Shown here: positions 53,645 to 63,257 of the stretch, one piece after another
Layout of the letters: the number at the start of each line of letters is the position of its first letter
Position numbering within the stretch: the first letter of the stretch is position 1
Assembly: GCA_025594325.1 (NCBI GenBank)
Contig: JANHCV010000012.1
Span: forward strand, 1,116,001 to 1,180,000
Length of the DNA stretch: 64,000 bases
Source: Blastocladiella emersonii ATCC 22665
Taxonomy: Eukaryota > Blastocladiomycota > Blastocladiomycetes > Blastocladiales > Blastocladiaceae
Direction: 5' to 3'
Made by a program: the position numbers and the translations under genes
Notes under the pieces: model-generated
Databases searched by the model: none
What the model was told of the DNA's origin: nothing
The model's input: only the letters and a program-made list of their open reading frames with translations

Positions 53645-54237
53645 GCGGCCATTATGACATTTTCACCTGACGTCAATATTCAGAGCCGCAGTCGAAATGA
53701 ACACTAACTCGAGGTCGTAGCATCTGATCAACGGAAGCGATCATGAAACGGATCATGGCCAGCATGTGCAGCCACGAAAGTTCCAACTACCGAGTGCGTG
53801 CGTGTGTGCCATGCGTGCCTCGTCGATGAGCCCTCTCGCCTCCAACTTGGACGCACGCGTCGTCGTAAGTTCGAGCACCTGCATGAACGTCCAACCCTCT
53901 CGTCCAAGGCGGAAGCGGCAAGCCGCAGGTTAAGAAGCACCATGCGCTGCATCCGGAATGGGGACGCCGCGATTCCTGCCAAGACTTCGGAGCTCCGTCC
54001 TCGCCGCAACCAAGCGCGTGCGCGATTTGTTTCATCCTGCACCCGGAGCCAATGAGCGGCGCGAGGTTGGACACCTGAAACTTCGGGTTTCCAGTTTCCA
54101 GAATGAAGGATCGGGTGCGGTGGGGAGCGAGGTTTGGGAGTAGGTTGCTGCGCTCGCCTGGGCTCAGCTCGCGCTCCCGCTTTTGATGCGATGTACCCCA
54201 CCATCACATGTAAATCTCTATGTAAGCTCATGCAACC
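53645..54237. other. Spacer upstream of F3
   Basis: No gene is supported on either strand. The right end should hold the F3 promoter. Confidence 0.45.
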
Positions 54238-55611
54238 ATGTCCTCGGCCAGCACTCAAACCGACCCCGTCGCGCTCCGCTTGTCGCCGTCTTATCTATCT
54301 GCCGCCATTGTCGTCTACGCAGCGTCAATAGCGCAGGTGGCATACCTGTCCTACGCCGTCCTACCACGCATCAAACTGCCGCGCAGCCTCTCTCGCGTAA
54401 CCTACGCGCAGTGGGCGCTGGTCTGGCTAAGCGGCGCGTCCAACACGCTCCAGTTCCTGTGCCACATATTTCCGCGGATCGACGTCAGTGACGACTTCAA
54501 TGCGTGGTGGCTCGCCGTCAATACCGCAGACTACTTCATGCTGGCGACGATGATGGGCCTGTACCTCTACCTCGCCCTGTGGCGCATCCAGGCCGCGTTG
54601 CCGCCAGCTTGGGCCCGAACTTTGAACGGTTGGGTGGCTCTGGCCGCCATGGTCGGCGTGTTCGCGCTGCTGATGCTCTCGCTTGTGGGCTACTATCTGC
54701 CCGCAGCGCTCTGCATCCCGGCCACTCGTGGCGCCGTACCGGACCAAAACGTGTGCACGTACGCGTACCTGGCCGCCGCCGAAATCATCTTCATGGCCTG
54801 CGACCTCGTACTCGCTCTGCTCTACGTGTACTCTTGGCGCCGTCACGCTCGCGTATTTGGCAGCGCCGCGTCTCCCATGCATCGCGGCGTCGGGCTGGTT
54901 ATTTTTGCCTTCGTCGTGTCGGCCGCCACCATGGTGCTTCTCATGATCGGCGCGTTTATTGGCGACCGCAACGTGGGCGTGTTCCCCGCCCCGCGTATTC
55001 CGTGGATGCTTCATGCCGTCATCCTGGCCGGCGCTTCGGCCAAGCTCACTGAACAGCTCGCGGCCGCGGTCGAGCATAACAAGAGCGCACTCGTGTCGTG
55101 GCCGGTTGAAAACGATCCCGCAGCAAGCATTCTGCCGGTTGACGACGCTGGTAACCGCTCGCGTCCGAATACCACAGCAACCCCTACTATCTCCGCTTGG
55201 AACGCCAGAGTACACGTCAACCGACCACTCTCGCTGCAAACCAGGTCGCTGTCAAGTCTCTCATTTCCGCCGCCACGCAACGCCGCCGCTCCCGCTGCGG
55301 CGAGCTACAGACGCAACTCGGCCACTCTCAAGCGAGACAGTCGAGCCACCTTGTTCCTGGTTCGTGAAAGCGCTGATGTACGTGGCGACAGAAACACTCC
55401 GCACGATGGCGGTTACGCGTCTCCTGACAGCATCGAGATGTCGAGCGACGAGGACGAGGCGTGCACGCAGACCCGAGGCGAATCGAGACGCCGCCGCAGC
55501 GGCAGCAGGCGGTGGCCGTTGTCGGCTCCGCTGCCTCCGTCGTCACTGGCGGCCGAGCAGCCGATTGGTGCAAACAAAGGCGGTAGTGTGGACGCAGTGT
55601 GTTGTACATAA
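54238..55611 (+). CDS. F3: seven-transmembrane protein, receptor-like
   Basis: A single exon encodes 457 residues. The layout is that of F2: seven hydrophobic spans between about residues 18 and 280, with RIKLPRSLSRV, LALWRIQAALPPAWAR and YVYSWRRHARV in the loops. The tail is shorter and carries PDSIEMSSDEDEACTQ near residue 400, then a basic run (GESRRRRSGSRRW). The start codon context CATGCAACCATGTCC is identical to that of F2, supporting the chosen ATG. Codon use is less GC-rich than F2, suggesting an older duplication. Confidence 0.73.
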   Translation: MSSASTQTDPVALRLSPSYLSAAIVVYAASIAQVAYLSYAVLPRIKLPRSLSRVTYAQWALVWLSGASNTLQFLCHIFPRIDVSDDFNAWWLAVNTADYFMLATMMGLYLYLALWRIQAALPPAWARTLNGWVALAAMVGVFALLMLSLVGYYLPAALCIPATRGAVPDQNVCTYAYLAAAEIIFMACDLVLALLYVYSWRRHARVFGSAASPMHRGVGLVIFAFVVSAATMVLLMIGAFIGDRNVGVFPAPRIPWMLHAVILAGASAKLTEQLAAAVEHNKSALVSWPVENDPAASILPVDDAGNRSRPNTTATPTISAWNARVHVNRPLSLQTRSLSSLSFPPPRNAAAPAAASYRRNSATLKRDSRATLFLVRESADVRGDRNTPHDGGYASPDSIEMSSDEDEACTQTRGESRRRRSGSRRWPLSAPLPPSSLAAEQPIGANKGGSVDAVCCT

Positions 55612-56734
55612 ATTGTTCGTGACGGGCTGAAGCATGATCATCGCCGCGGACGAGAGTCATAATGGTACCCGCAGCCTCAATGAGAATCGCACGCGTTAAC
55701 TTGAGTTGCATGCAGTACTCGAGTTCGGTAGCTTGCCTTCGGCAGTCTCAGAAGGTTCGGCAGTCATAGGAGAACGCCGACAACGCGACCTCGATGCTTC
55801 ATACTAGGCGCTGCACAGCGAGGACTCGGACACAATCAACATCCCAAACCAGCTCCAAGCGCCCCAAAGGGTGCAACACACCACATGCGCTGTTTCCGGG
55901 CGAGATGTGCCTTGACTCAAGTAATCGGATGGCAAGGAAGCAGGGATGTCGCATCGGCGAACGCGGCGACGCCCGGCGCGACAGAGCATATAGGCAGCAT
56001 TTCACGGGAGGCTCCCTCCAGACTGAGTCTAGGTATCCATTGACACTTTGCATCAACTCATATGCTCCATGACATCCAACCGATCAAGGGGCGGAGGGGG
56101 AAAGGCGAGATTGACTCGCCTGTGGCGTCGAGCAGTCGCTCAGCCGCATCGCATGAGTGGCGCGGCGCGTCCCGCTCGCATTTTCGGCTCACCAAGGCGT
56201 TTTGACGCTAAAACAACGCATTTTGGACTTGAAAATCAAATTCAAACACAAGAGAGAAGGTTAAAACAACAGCGCTTGAGACAAAGCGTGCGGTTACCGC
56301 TTGGACTTGGCAGCACGATGGAGCGCGGAAACTTGCGCGACAGGATGGCTCCGCGCCGGTCACTTGGTCTGATGGCGCACGAGCCCAACCGTGGAGCTGT
56401 TTTTTTGGTGATCAGAAACAAGTTGTCGCTCTGGCAAAGTCGGGTGAAAGTCGCATGGAGTCGCTGGGCGTCGCACGGGTACAAGCTGTAAGCAAGGATC
56501 TCGTGAGCCGAGCCAGTGAGGCCCAGGGTGAGGCCCGCTGCGCGGCTGCGGCAGAGTTAACGGTCAAGTACCGCGCGATAAAACGGATCGCGTTTCCTTG
56601 AACCGAGATCATGATCGAGAGAGCCGGAGCGGCTGTCCATAAGGCGAGAAGCAAGATAGCGCGCAAGCGGGCTCATTGGAAAGCACTTTGACTGCCGCGC
56701 TTCGCCCAGAGCGGGCTGAGCACCGCGCAAAGCA
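55612..56734. other. Gene-free stretch
   Basis: No gene is supported. A reversed bipartite element lies at 56147-56171 (minus strand: GACGCGCC, GCGCCACT, then CATGCGATG), close in sequence to the one at 53088-53112 but without a recognisable gene after it. Confidence 0.4.
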
Positions 56735-56929
56735 CTAACTCACGCCCGAGTCCGCCGTAAAGGAGTCAACAAGGAGCGTTGCACAAGCGACCTGAAGGCC
56801 GGGCGAGTTCATGGCCGCCGTCGCGAGCTCAAATGTCGCGGTAACAAGCCACGACCCCGGGCGCTCGAGAGCTAGGGCATGCTCACGGACGTGGCGATGC
56901 AATGCATCAAGTTCCATGATGTTCAACAT
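56735..56929 (-). pseudogene. Remnant of a family B N-terminus
   Basis: MLNIMELDALHRHVREHALA, then FELATAAMNSPGLQVA, matches the F-box-like first 50 residues of B1 (MKLDALPLELLDRVLGCV, RELAVAVRNSPALQAA). The frame ends after 64 codons and nothing downstream matches. Confidence 0.6.
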
Positions 56930-57217
56930 CGTGCATGGGGCTACATGGGGTTCGTTCGGGAGAAGGAGAGCTCGCGCTGAAGCTCACCTTGCGCCTTGAG
57001 TCGCGTGAGCCAGCGCGTGAGGCGGCCGACCCGGCGAACATCGCGCCGACTCTCTCTCTGCAGTAAACCTCATGAATCGCGACCCTGAGGTAAATGGACT
57101 TGATGCAATCGCTTTATGTGCCCCCGAGTTTGGTCATCGAGCGCAGTGTTACGCCCGCGAGCGAGGTCGTGACGACGAGTTCCCTTCAGCGCGCCGGGAG
57201 TCAGCGCGCAGGCGGGC

Positions 57218-57470
57218 TTACCAGCGAGAACCTTGACCGCTGTGCTCTGTCCGGCTCGGATTAAGCATCGTTATATGGCTCACGGGAGTCAACCGATTGC
57301 TTCGCCCAAGCAACGGGGGGCTAGTTCGTGGCTGTCTTCGCGTGCTCTCGCTTGCCACGGCAACACGGCACGATCCTGAGTGCTCGACGCGAGCGAGGAC
57401 GTGTTTGAGCACGTCGCGAGGCAATGGATTAAGTTTCTCGGAGTTGAAAGAATTCGCTTGGGTTGGCGCG
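57218..57470 (-). pseudogene. Remnant of another F-box-like N-terminus
   Basis: EKLNPLPRDVLKHVLARVEH, then SCRVAVASESTRR and LLGRSNRL, follows the family pattern MKLDALPLELLEQVLACV, FATATREL and WLNRL. The initiating ATG is gone and the frame soon closes. Confidence 0.5.
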
Positions 57471-57511
57471 CTCGCTCTGCTGGCTCCCGCCGCGCAGGCG
57501 GCCGACCTCAA

Positions 57512-58900
57512 TCAGTACCGGTTGCTCACGGAAACCGGCTCGCCTCGTATGCCGACGGCGGCGACTTCTCCACTGCGGACCCAAAACCCGTCCTGCCCAA
57601 GGTTAACAACACAGCGTCCAACGACACGGTCCGCGCCTCCGCTTCGGCGTCGCTCGTCGTCGCGCCGGTCTGCCAACGCCGACGAGTGGAACCCGCGCCC
57701 GCGCCCGCCGTCCGCCGTCCCGGTCCCGCACCTGCGCCGCCGCTCGGTCCTTGTGAGGGTCAGGTCCCAGGGGTGGTTGGACGGGGGAGTATTACGGTGG
57801 GGTAATAATTGATCTTGTTCCGCGAGGAGCGAGGACCGGGCGGACCGCTCCTCCGGGTGAAATACCAAACACAAACACACGTGTCCGAGACAGGAAACCG
57901 GGGGCGCCACTCGCGCCACGGTCCGCGTGGCCGCGTCGCGCCACACTGTCACGCTGCGCCGTGACAGTCCTCGACGAGAGCGACGCCGATGTCGCGTCGC
58001 TGACGGTCCGGTACCTGCCCGACCCGACGGTGGGGTCGGGGGCCGCGTCGCCGTCACTCCCGCGGTCGGCGACCGCTGCAACGACCGGGTCGACGACGGC
58101 ACCGTCGCTTCCGCGCTCTCCAACATCCGTCGCGAAGGCTGGATCTACGACCACGGCGTCGTTTTCACGCTTGCCGCGGGCTCAACGATGGCTCCCTCCC
58201 TCCCGCGCTCGCCGACCTCCGTCGGGACCGCAGGTTCCGCGACACCGCCGTCGCGCACCGACTCGCTCGACCTCTCCCACACCTCCTCCGTCACCTCCAG
58301 CATCTCCCCCACCGCCTCCGCCCTCGCCTCGCTCCGCCGCCGCGAACACCGTCTCACGACGACCGTGTGTGATCTCTGCGCGCCTCGACGACGAGCGTGC
58401 CGTGACCGCGCAGGTGCGCCAGCACGCCGAGCGGCTCGGCTGCCGCCTCGAGACGGAGCGCGGCGCGCGCGCGCGGTTGCGAAAGCGCGAGTGGCGACGA
58501 TCGAGATGGAGCGCAGCGCGCGCGCCATCGCGGACGCGCGAGTGACAATGCTCGAGCGCAAGCGCGGGCGCGTCAGGAAGCGGAGCGAGGCTGGGAACGC
58601 AAGCGCGGGCGCCGTGGAGAGCAAAGCGAGGCCGTCCTGAGCTCAAGGGCGCCACGGCGCGGATCAGGGCCATGGTGCACGAGGACGCGGATGAGGAGCG
58701 GGAGCGTGTACGGGCGAAAGGATTGAAGATGGCGGTGGAAGCGGGTACCGGTCCGTCACCGAGGAGGTGGCCGCGGCGTGGCGGCAGGCGGCCGCGGCGC
58801 AGGCCGCGGCGTCTGAGGAGCTCGGCGCTGGCGTTCACTCATTCTCTCTATCGGCGTGATGTGATTCGAATGGAATAAACCGTATACACTTGCTGCAATG
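57512..58900. other. Low-complexity, coding-like but broken stretch
   Basis: Ser/Pro-rich repeats (APSLPRSPTSV, twice in one frame and once in another) are followed by a heptad-like charged segment (LDDERAVTAQVRQHAERLG, then ATIEMERSARAIADAR in a second frame). This could be a decayed coiled-coil gene on the plus strand. The frames do not join and no start is evident, so no gene is called. Confidence 0.3.
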
Positions 58901-58964
58901 GGACACAAACAGACACAAGGGGAGGAAATTGGGCAGCAGAGGTCAAAATCGATGAGCGGGTGGA

Positions 58965-59534
58965 TCAGAGGGTCGGCGTCGCGGCAGCGGCAGCGGCCGG
59001 CTTGGTCGAAGCCGCCTTGATCACCGCGGGCTTGGTCGCCGCCGCATTGGTGGCACGACCAGCACTGCCCTTGAGCGCAATCTTGCGGGTCGGGGTACGG
59101 GTGCGGTTCGTGCCGGCCGACTCGGGCCCGCTGCTGTCGCCAAACGGGGAGCACACGCAGTAGCACAGCGGCTCCTGCTCGGGCTCCCAGTCGTGGGGCT
59201 CCTGGTCCGGGTGGATGTTGGTCACGCAGACAAGCGACCCGTCAGGCCCGTTCGGGTGCCCGCACAAATAGGTGATGCCGTTGTACCAGAACGGCTTCCA
59301 CTTCTCACGGTAGTTGCAGTGGATGTTGCACATCTCGCCCGGCGGTTGCTGTACACGGCAGTCGCGCTGCATGTCGACGCGGCCGTTGGTGCGGCCAAGG
59401 TCCATGAAGTAAAAGTCCTGCGCGGAGGCCCAGATGGAGTTGGTGCATTTCCAGAGTTGCTGTTGATGCCGACAGAAGGAGGCGGGAGACAAGTAGTCAG
59501 GGATGTCTATTCCTGCCTTCGGCCCCGAACCCAA
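58965..59534 (-). CDS. Cysteine-rich protein, last exon(s) only
   Basis: On the minus strand an open frame contains LWKCTNSIWASAQDFYFMDL, CRVQQPPGEMCNIHCNYR, GITYLCGHPNGPDGSLVC and PLCYCVCSPF, then an Ala/Lys-rich tail. The dense cysteines (about ten in 110 residues) suggest a secreted or extracellular module. A branch-like CTGAC, a pyrimidine tract and CATCAACAG at about 59473-59510 suggest an intron ends just before QLWKC, so the true exon may be 58965 to about 59472. The 5' exons would lie where the chromovirus now ends, so the gene may have been truncated by the insertion. The family is not recognised. Confidence 0.45.
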   Translation of the reverse strand: MGSGPKAGIDIPDYLSPASFCRHQQQLWKCTNSIWASAQDFYFMDLGRTNGRVDMQRDCRVQQPPGEMCNIHCNYREKWKPFWYNGITYLCGHPNGPDGSLVCVTNIHPDQEPHDWEPEQEPLCYCVCSPFGDSSGPESAGTNRTRTPTRKIALKGSAGRATNAAATKPAVIKAASTKPAAAAAATPTL

Positions 59535-59676
59535 GACGGGGAGAGGGGAGAATGGATAACAAAGCAGGGCGCGCCGCAGCGGGGTGCGGCGGCGCGGGAG
59601 CGAGGGATTGCGGGCGGCTCACGCGAGATCAGATGATTGATCACCGCGGTTGTGGCCACATGAACGACACGCAACA

Positions 59677-61458
59677 TCACCTCCCCCCAGACCGTGACCT
59701 GAGCGACTTGACGAACCCTTGGTACACCGCGTTCTTGAGCTGGCGACCGGACCGGCTGCGCGTGATGGATGACGGCGGGTCGGGCGAGGGTGAGCACGCG
59801 CGCTTTGGGTTGGCGCGGGCGGGCGATGAGGCGGCCGAGGACTGCGTGACCGAGAACTGCGACTTGTCGGCCGAGACTTGGCGAGGAGCAGGATCTTGGT
59901 GTGGAGCGGGCGCAGGGGAAGACGCGGCGACCTTGGAGGCGAGACGCTGCAGCGAACGCTGGCGCTCGAGCCGGGTGTCGGCCGAGATCTTCTTGTGGTA
60001 GTTGTTGATGGCGCCGGCGGTGTCGAAGCTGCTGGCGGGGATCCACGAGTTCTTGGCGGAGCGATCGGACCAGCGGACCAGGTACTTGCGCTCGCCATTC
60101 GCGCCGTTGCAATGACGGAGGATGTCGCGCACGGTGTCCGATTCGCCCAAAGGCGCCGACTTGGGCTGGATGAGGCGCAGGTGGTGCGCGGGGATTTTCT
60201 CGACGAGTGCGCCAGTGGCGTCACGGAGCACGTACGCGCTGCCACGGTTGCAGCGGACCGCCGTGTACGGGCCCTCGTAGCGTGGGTCGAGGCGGGAGGC
60301 GCGGTTGGTGGTCATGCGCATGACGATGGCGCCCGCGGGGAAGTCGGTGGCAATGATCTTGCAGTGCTGATCGGCGCGCGCCTGCACAACAGCGTTGCGG
60401 TCGGCGGTGCGCTGCGCAATGGCGGGGTAGATGGACACGGTCATGAGCTTGAGGCGAGCGAGCTGCTCCTGCTCAGTCATGTCGCGGAGGGGCGGCTGCG
60501 CGCAATAGTCGCAGAGCGCATTGGCGGGACGCGCGAACATGAGCGAGAAGGGCGTTGAGCCGTGGCGCGCGTGCGCGCGCGTGTTGTAGGCGTACTGGAT
60601 GGCCGGGACCATGGCGGGCCAGCGGTTGAGCTGCCCGTTGAGCGAGGGGAGCAGCATCTCCTTGACCGAGCGAACGAGACGCTCCGAGGCGCCGTTGGCC
60701 TGCGGGTGGTACGACGACACGAGGCGGCAGTCAATGCCGGCCATGTCGGCGAGCGAGGCGATGATCTGGTTGGCGAACTCGGGGCCGTTGTCGGACTGGA
60801 TGATGCGCGGGAAACCGAACTGGAAGCACGTGGCCAGGAAGCAGGTGGCGACCTCGCCGGCAGACGTGGAGCGGATTGGGTGGAGCCACACGAACCGGGT
60901 GCAGATGTCGATGATCACAAGCACGTGCGTGTATCCGTCGGGCGAGATGGGCAGCTGCATGCAGTCCATGGACAGGTGGTCGAGCGGCAGCAGCGCCTCA
61001 ATCAAGCGCATTGGGTGGAAACCCTGCCGCGTGGCTGAGAACCGCGCGCACGGGATGCAACTGGCAATGACGCGCTGGCAGTTGGCAAGCATGCCGGGCC
61101 ATTTGTGGCCGAGGACGACGTGCTGCTGCTGTGTGGCCGCGGGACCCAAGTGGCCCCAGTCGTGCACGTCGCGGATGATCTGGTCGCGCTGGTCACGCGG
61201 AACGGGCGCCATGTCGAGGCGTTGCGCGGGCGGGACGGTGCCGATGGGCGAGAACTTGGGCCGCGGCGCGCTACCCTTGGAGGCGGGTGCGACGGTGACG
61301 ACGCAGGCGTGCACAGTGGGCGCGGGTGTTGAAGAAGAGCTGCCCCCATGGGTGGGTGCGGCAGCGAAAGCGCGGGCCTGCTCTGCGGGCGGGAGCAAGG
61401 CCGGCACAAGGAAGAAGTGTTGAGCACGATTCTCCGCAAGGGAGAGATCGTGCGTCAT
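59677..61458 (-). CDS. Integrase with C-terminal chromodomain (chromovirus)
   Basis: The frame of 593 codons has the zinc-binding HDWGH plus CIPC (HHCC), and the catalytic DDE triad in SMDCMQ, SDNGPEF and NGASERLVRSVKE, all present. A chromodomain follows (about residues 435-490: ILRHCNGANGERKYLVRWSD, NSWIPASSF) and could direct insertion to methylated-histone chromatin. The frame overlaps the end of the upstream RT/RNase H frame by ATGA, and continues in its own frame upstream of this ATG (LGDGELKQL). So it was originally one polyprotein, now separated by a frameshift. The shift is probably at a run of eight G (minus strand) near 61532. Confidence 0.85.
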   Translation of the reverse strand: MTHDLSLAENRAQHFFLVPALLPPAEQARAFAAAPTHGGSSSSTPAPTVHACVVTVAPASKGSAPRPKFSPIGTVPPAQRLDMAPVPRDQRDQIIRDVHDWGHLGPAATQQQHVVLGHKWPGMLANCQRVIASCIPCARFSATRQGFHPMRLIEALLPLDHLSMDCMQLPISPDGYTHVLVIIDICTRFVWLHPIRSTSAGEVATCFLATCFQFGFPRIIQSDNGPEFANQIIASLADMAGIDCRLVSSYHPQANGASERLVRSVKEMLLPSLNGQLNRWPAMVPAIQYAYNTRAHARHGSTPFSLMFARPANALCDYCAQPPLRDMTEQEQLARLKLMTVSIYPAIAQRTADRNAVVQARADQHCKIIATDFPAGAIVMRMTTNRASRLDPRYEGPYTAVRCNRGSAYVLRDATGALVEKIPAHHLRLIQPKSAPLGESDTVRDILRHCNGANGERKYLVRWSDRSAKNSWIPASSFDTAGAINNYHKKISADTRLERQRSLQRLASKVAASSPAPAPHQDPAPRQVSADKSQFSVTQSSAASSPARANPKRACSPSPDPPSSITRSRSGRQLKNAVYQGFVKSLRSRSGGR

Positions 61459-62912
61459 GAGCTGCTTGAGCTCGCCGTCGCCGAGGGCACACTTGGGGAG
61501 AGACGGCGCGGGAGAGGATCCGGAGGGACCCCCCCCACCAGCGGGCGCCCACGGGGGGAACGTGATACAGGACGACAGCTGGCGCGGTTGATGGCGACGA
61601 GATGGGCACAGGCGTTGGTATTATACAGGCGCGACAGGATGTTGGGCAGCACGTTCAGGACGCCGGGGAGGTGCGTCACCAAGAACAAGAGGGAGAGCAG
61701 CGTGTCAAGCCAGTTTTTGAGGATGGGCGACAGGCGCTTCTGCGTGAACATGTGGGTGAGCGCCGCGTGGTCCGTGAACAACGCGAAACGGCGGCCGTGG
61801 AGGTAGTAGAAGAAGCGAGTGAGCGCGAAGACGATGCCAAGGAGCTTGCGCTTGGTGGCCGAGTAGTTCTGCTTGGCGGGCTGCAGAGAGCGAGAGGCAA
61901 ACGAGATGTAGCGCGGGGACTTGCGGCTACCCTGGAACAGGACGGCGCCGAGACCGACGTTCGAGGCGTTGGTAGCGACGAAGAACGGCTTGGAGAAATC
62001 AGGCGGCGCGAGACACGGGGCGGCGGAGGCGGCGACGGCGGCCTTTACGGCGAGGAACGCCTGCTTGCACTCGTTGGTCCACACGTTGCGGACGTCGAGG
62101 TCAATGCGCTTGAGGTTGCGCAGCGCGTCAAGCGGGTGCATGAGGACCGCGGCGAGCGGGATGTAGGCGCGCAGGTAGTTGACAAGGCTGAGGAACTTCT
62201 GGACCTGGTTGCCGGACGTTGGACGCGGCCAGTCGCGGATCGAGACGACCTTGGCCTCGGCGGGCTGCACGCCCTCGGCCGAGACGACGTGGCCGAGCAG
62301 GTGCACGCGTGCGCAGTAGAAGAAGCACTTGGCGGGGTTGAGGCGGGGGTTCCACCGCGTGAGACGGTAGACGACAAGGACGAGGTGCTGCGTGTGCTCC
62401 TTGACTGAGGCCAAGAAGATGACGAGATTGTCAATGAAGACGCGCACGAATGGCATGTCGTGGAAGATGTTGGACATGACAGCCTGGAACTGCGCCGAGA
62501 GGGTCTTGATGCCAAACGGGCCGCGCGAAGACGACATCGGGCTGGATAGAGCTGGAATGATGTTGTCAAGGAACAGGTCTGCACGCACGGTCAGGAACGC
62601 CGGGTAGCACTGAGAAGGCTCGCCGCGAACGGGCGTGCGGTTCGCCGCAGCCAAACAAGCGCGCGAAGACGACATCGGGCTGGATAGAGCCGGAATGATG
62701 TCGTCGAGGAACAGGTCTGCACGCACAGTCAGGAACGCCGGGTAGCACCGAGAAGGCTCGCTGCGAACGGGCGTGCGGTTCGCTGCAGCCAAACAAGCGC
62801 GCAAAGACGACATCGGGCTGGATAGAGCCGGAATGATGAGGTCAGAGATATTATTATTGTGAGCGACAAGCGCCACGTACAGGTCGCAGATGGACGCGCG
62901 TGCCCAGGTCAC
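61455..62912 (-). pseudogene. Reverse transcriptase/RNase H fragment, catalytically dead
   Basis: It retains the RT end (PFGIKTLSAQFQ, VRVFIDNLVIF, HLLGHVVSAEGVQ, FLSLVNYLRAYIP) and RNase H (FFVATNASNVGLGAVLFQ, LFTDHAALTHMF). The second Asp of the YxDD motif is Asn (FIDN), and the first RNase H Asp is Asn (TNAS for TDAS). The fingers and palm upstream are missing. They are replaced by tandem copies of a 46-codon unit. Confidence 0.8.
62531..62850. repeat. 138-base tandem repeat inside the pol frame
   Basis: Units begin at 62531, 62669 and 62807 with ACGACATCGGGCTGGATAGA, giving a period of 138 bases (46 codons). There are two full units and a partial third. The copies differ by only a few transitions, so the expansion is recent and keeps the frame open. 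Confidence 0.85.
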
Positions 62913-63257
62913 AAAAATGCGGGCGTGCCCAGCCAGTTGGGGTCGACCGCACTGGCGCCGTCGTGCTCACGGCGCGCACCAGAGCGGGCGGGGGTGGCGA
63001 AATGCGCGACGGGACCAAGGCGGCCGCAAAGGGGATCGTCGTGGGTGACGGTGGCGGCGCGGGCCGAGGTGGGGCCGAGGCGGGAGCCAACGATGATGTG
63101 GTAGAACTTGTTGAGCAGGTGCGCGAACAGGCTGGTGGCGGACGCCGGCAGGAGGGCGAGGACACGGAGGTGGTGGGCGAGCAGGGGCTGGGAGCGGGGA
63201 ATGCAGTCGACCGCGCGGGCAGGCGAGGAGACGAACTTGGAGCGGGAGCGCTCGAGG

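Noticed and set aside
57800-58840. Complete coiled-coil gene
   Set aside because: Charged heptad-like segments occur in two different frames that cannot be joined by a plausible intron, and no start is seen.
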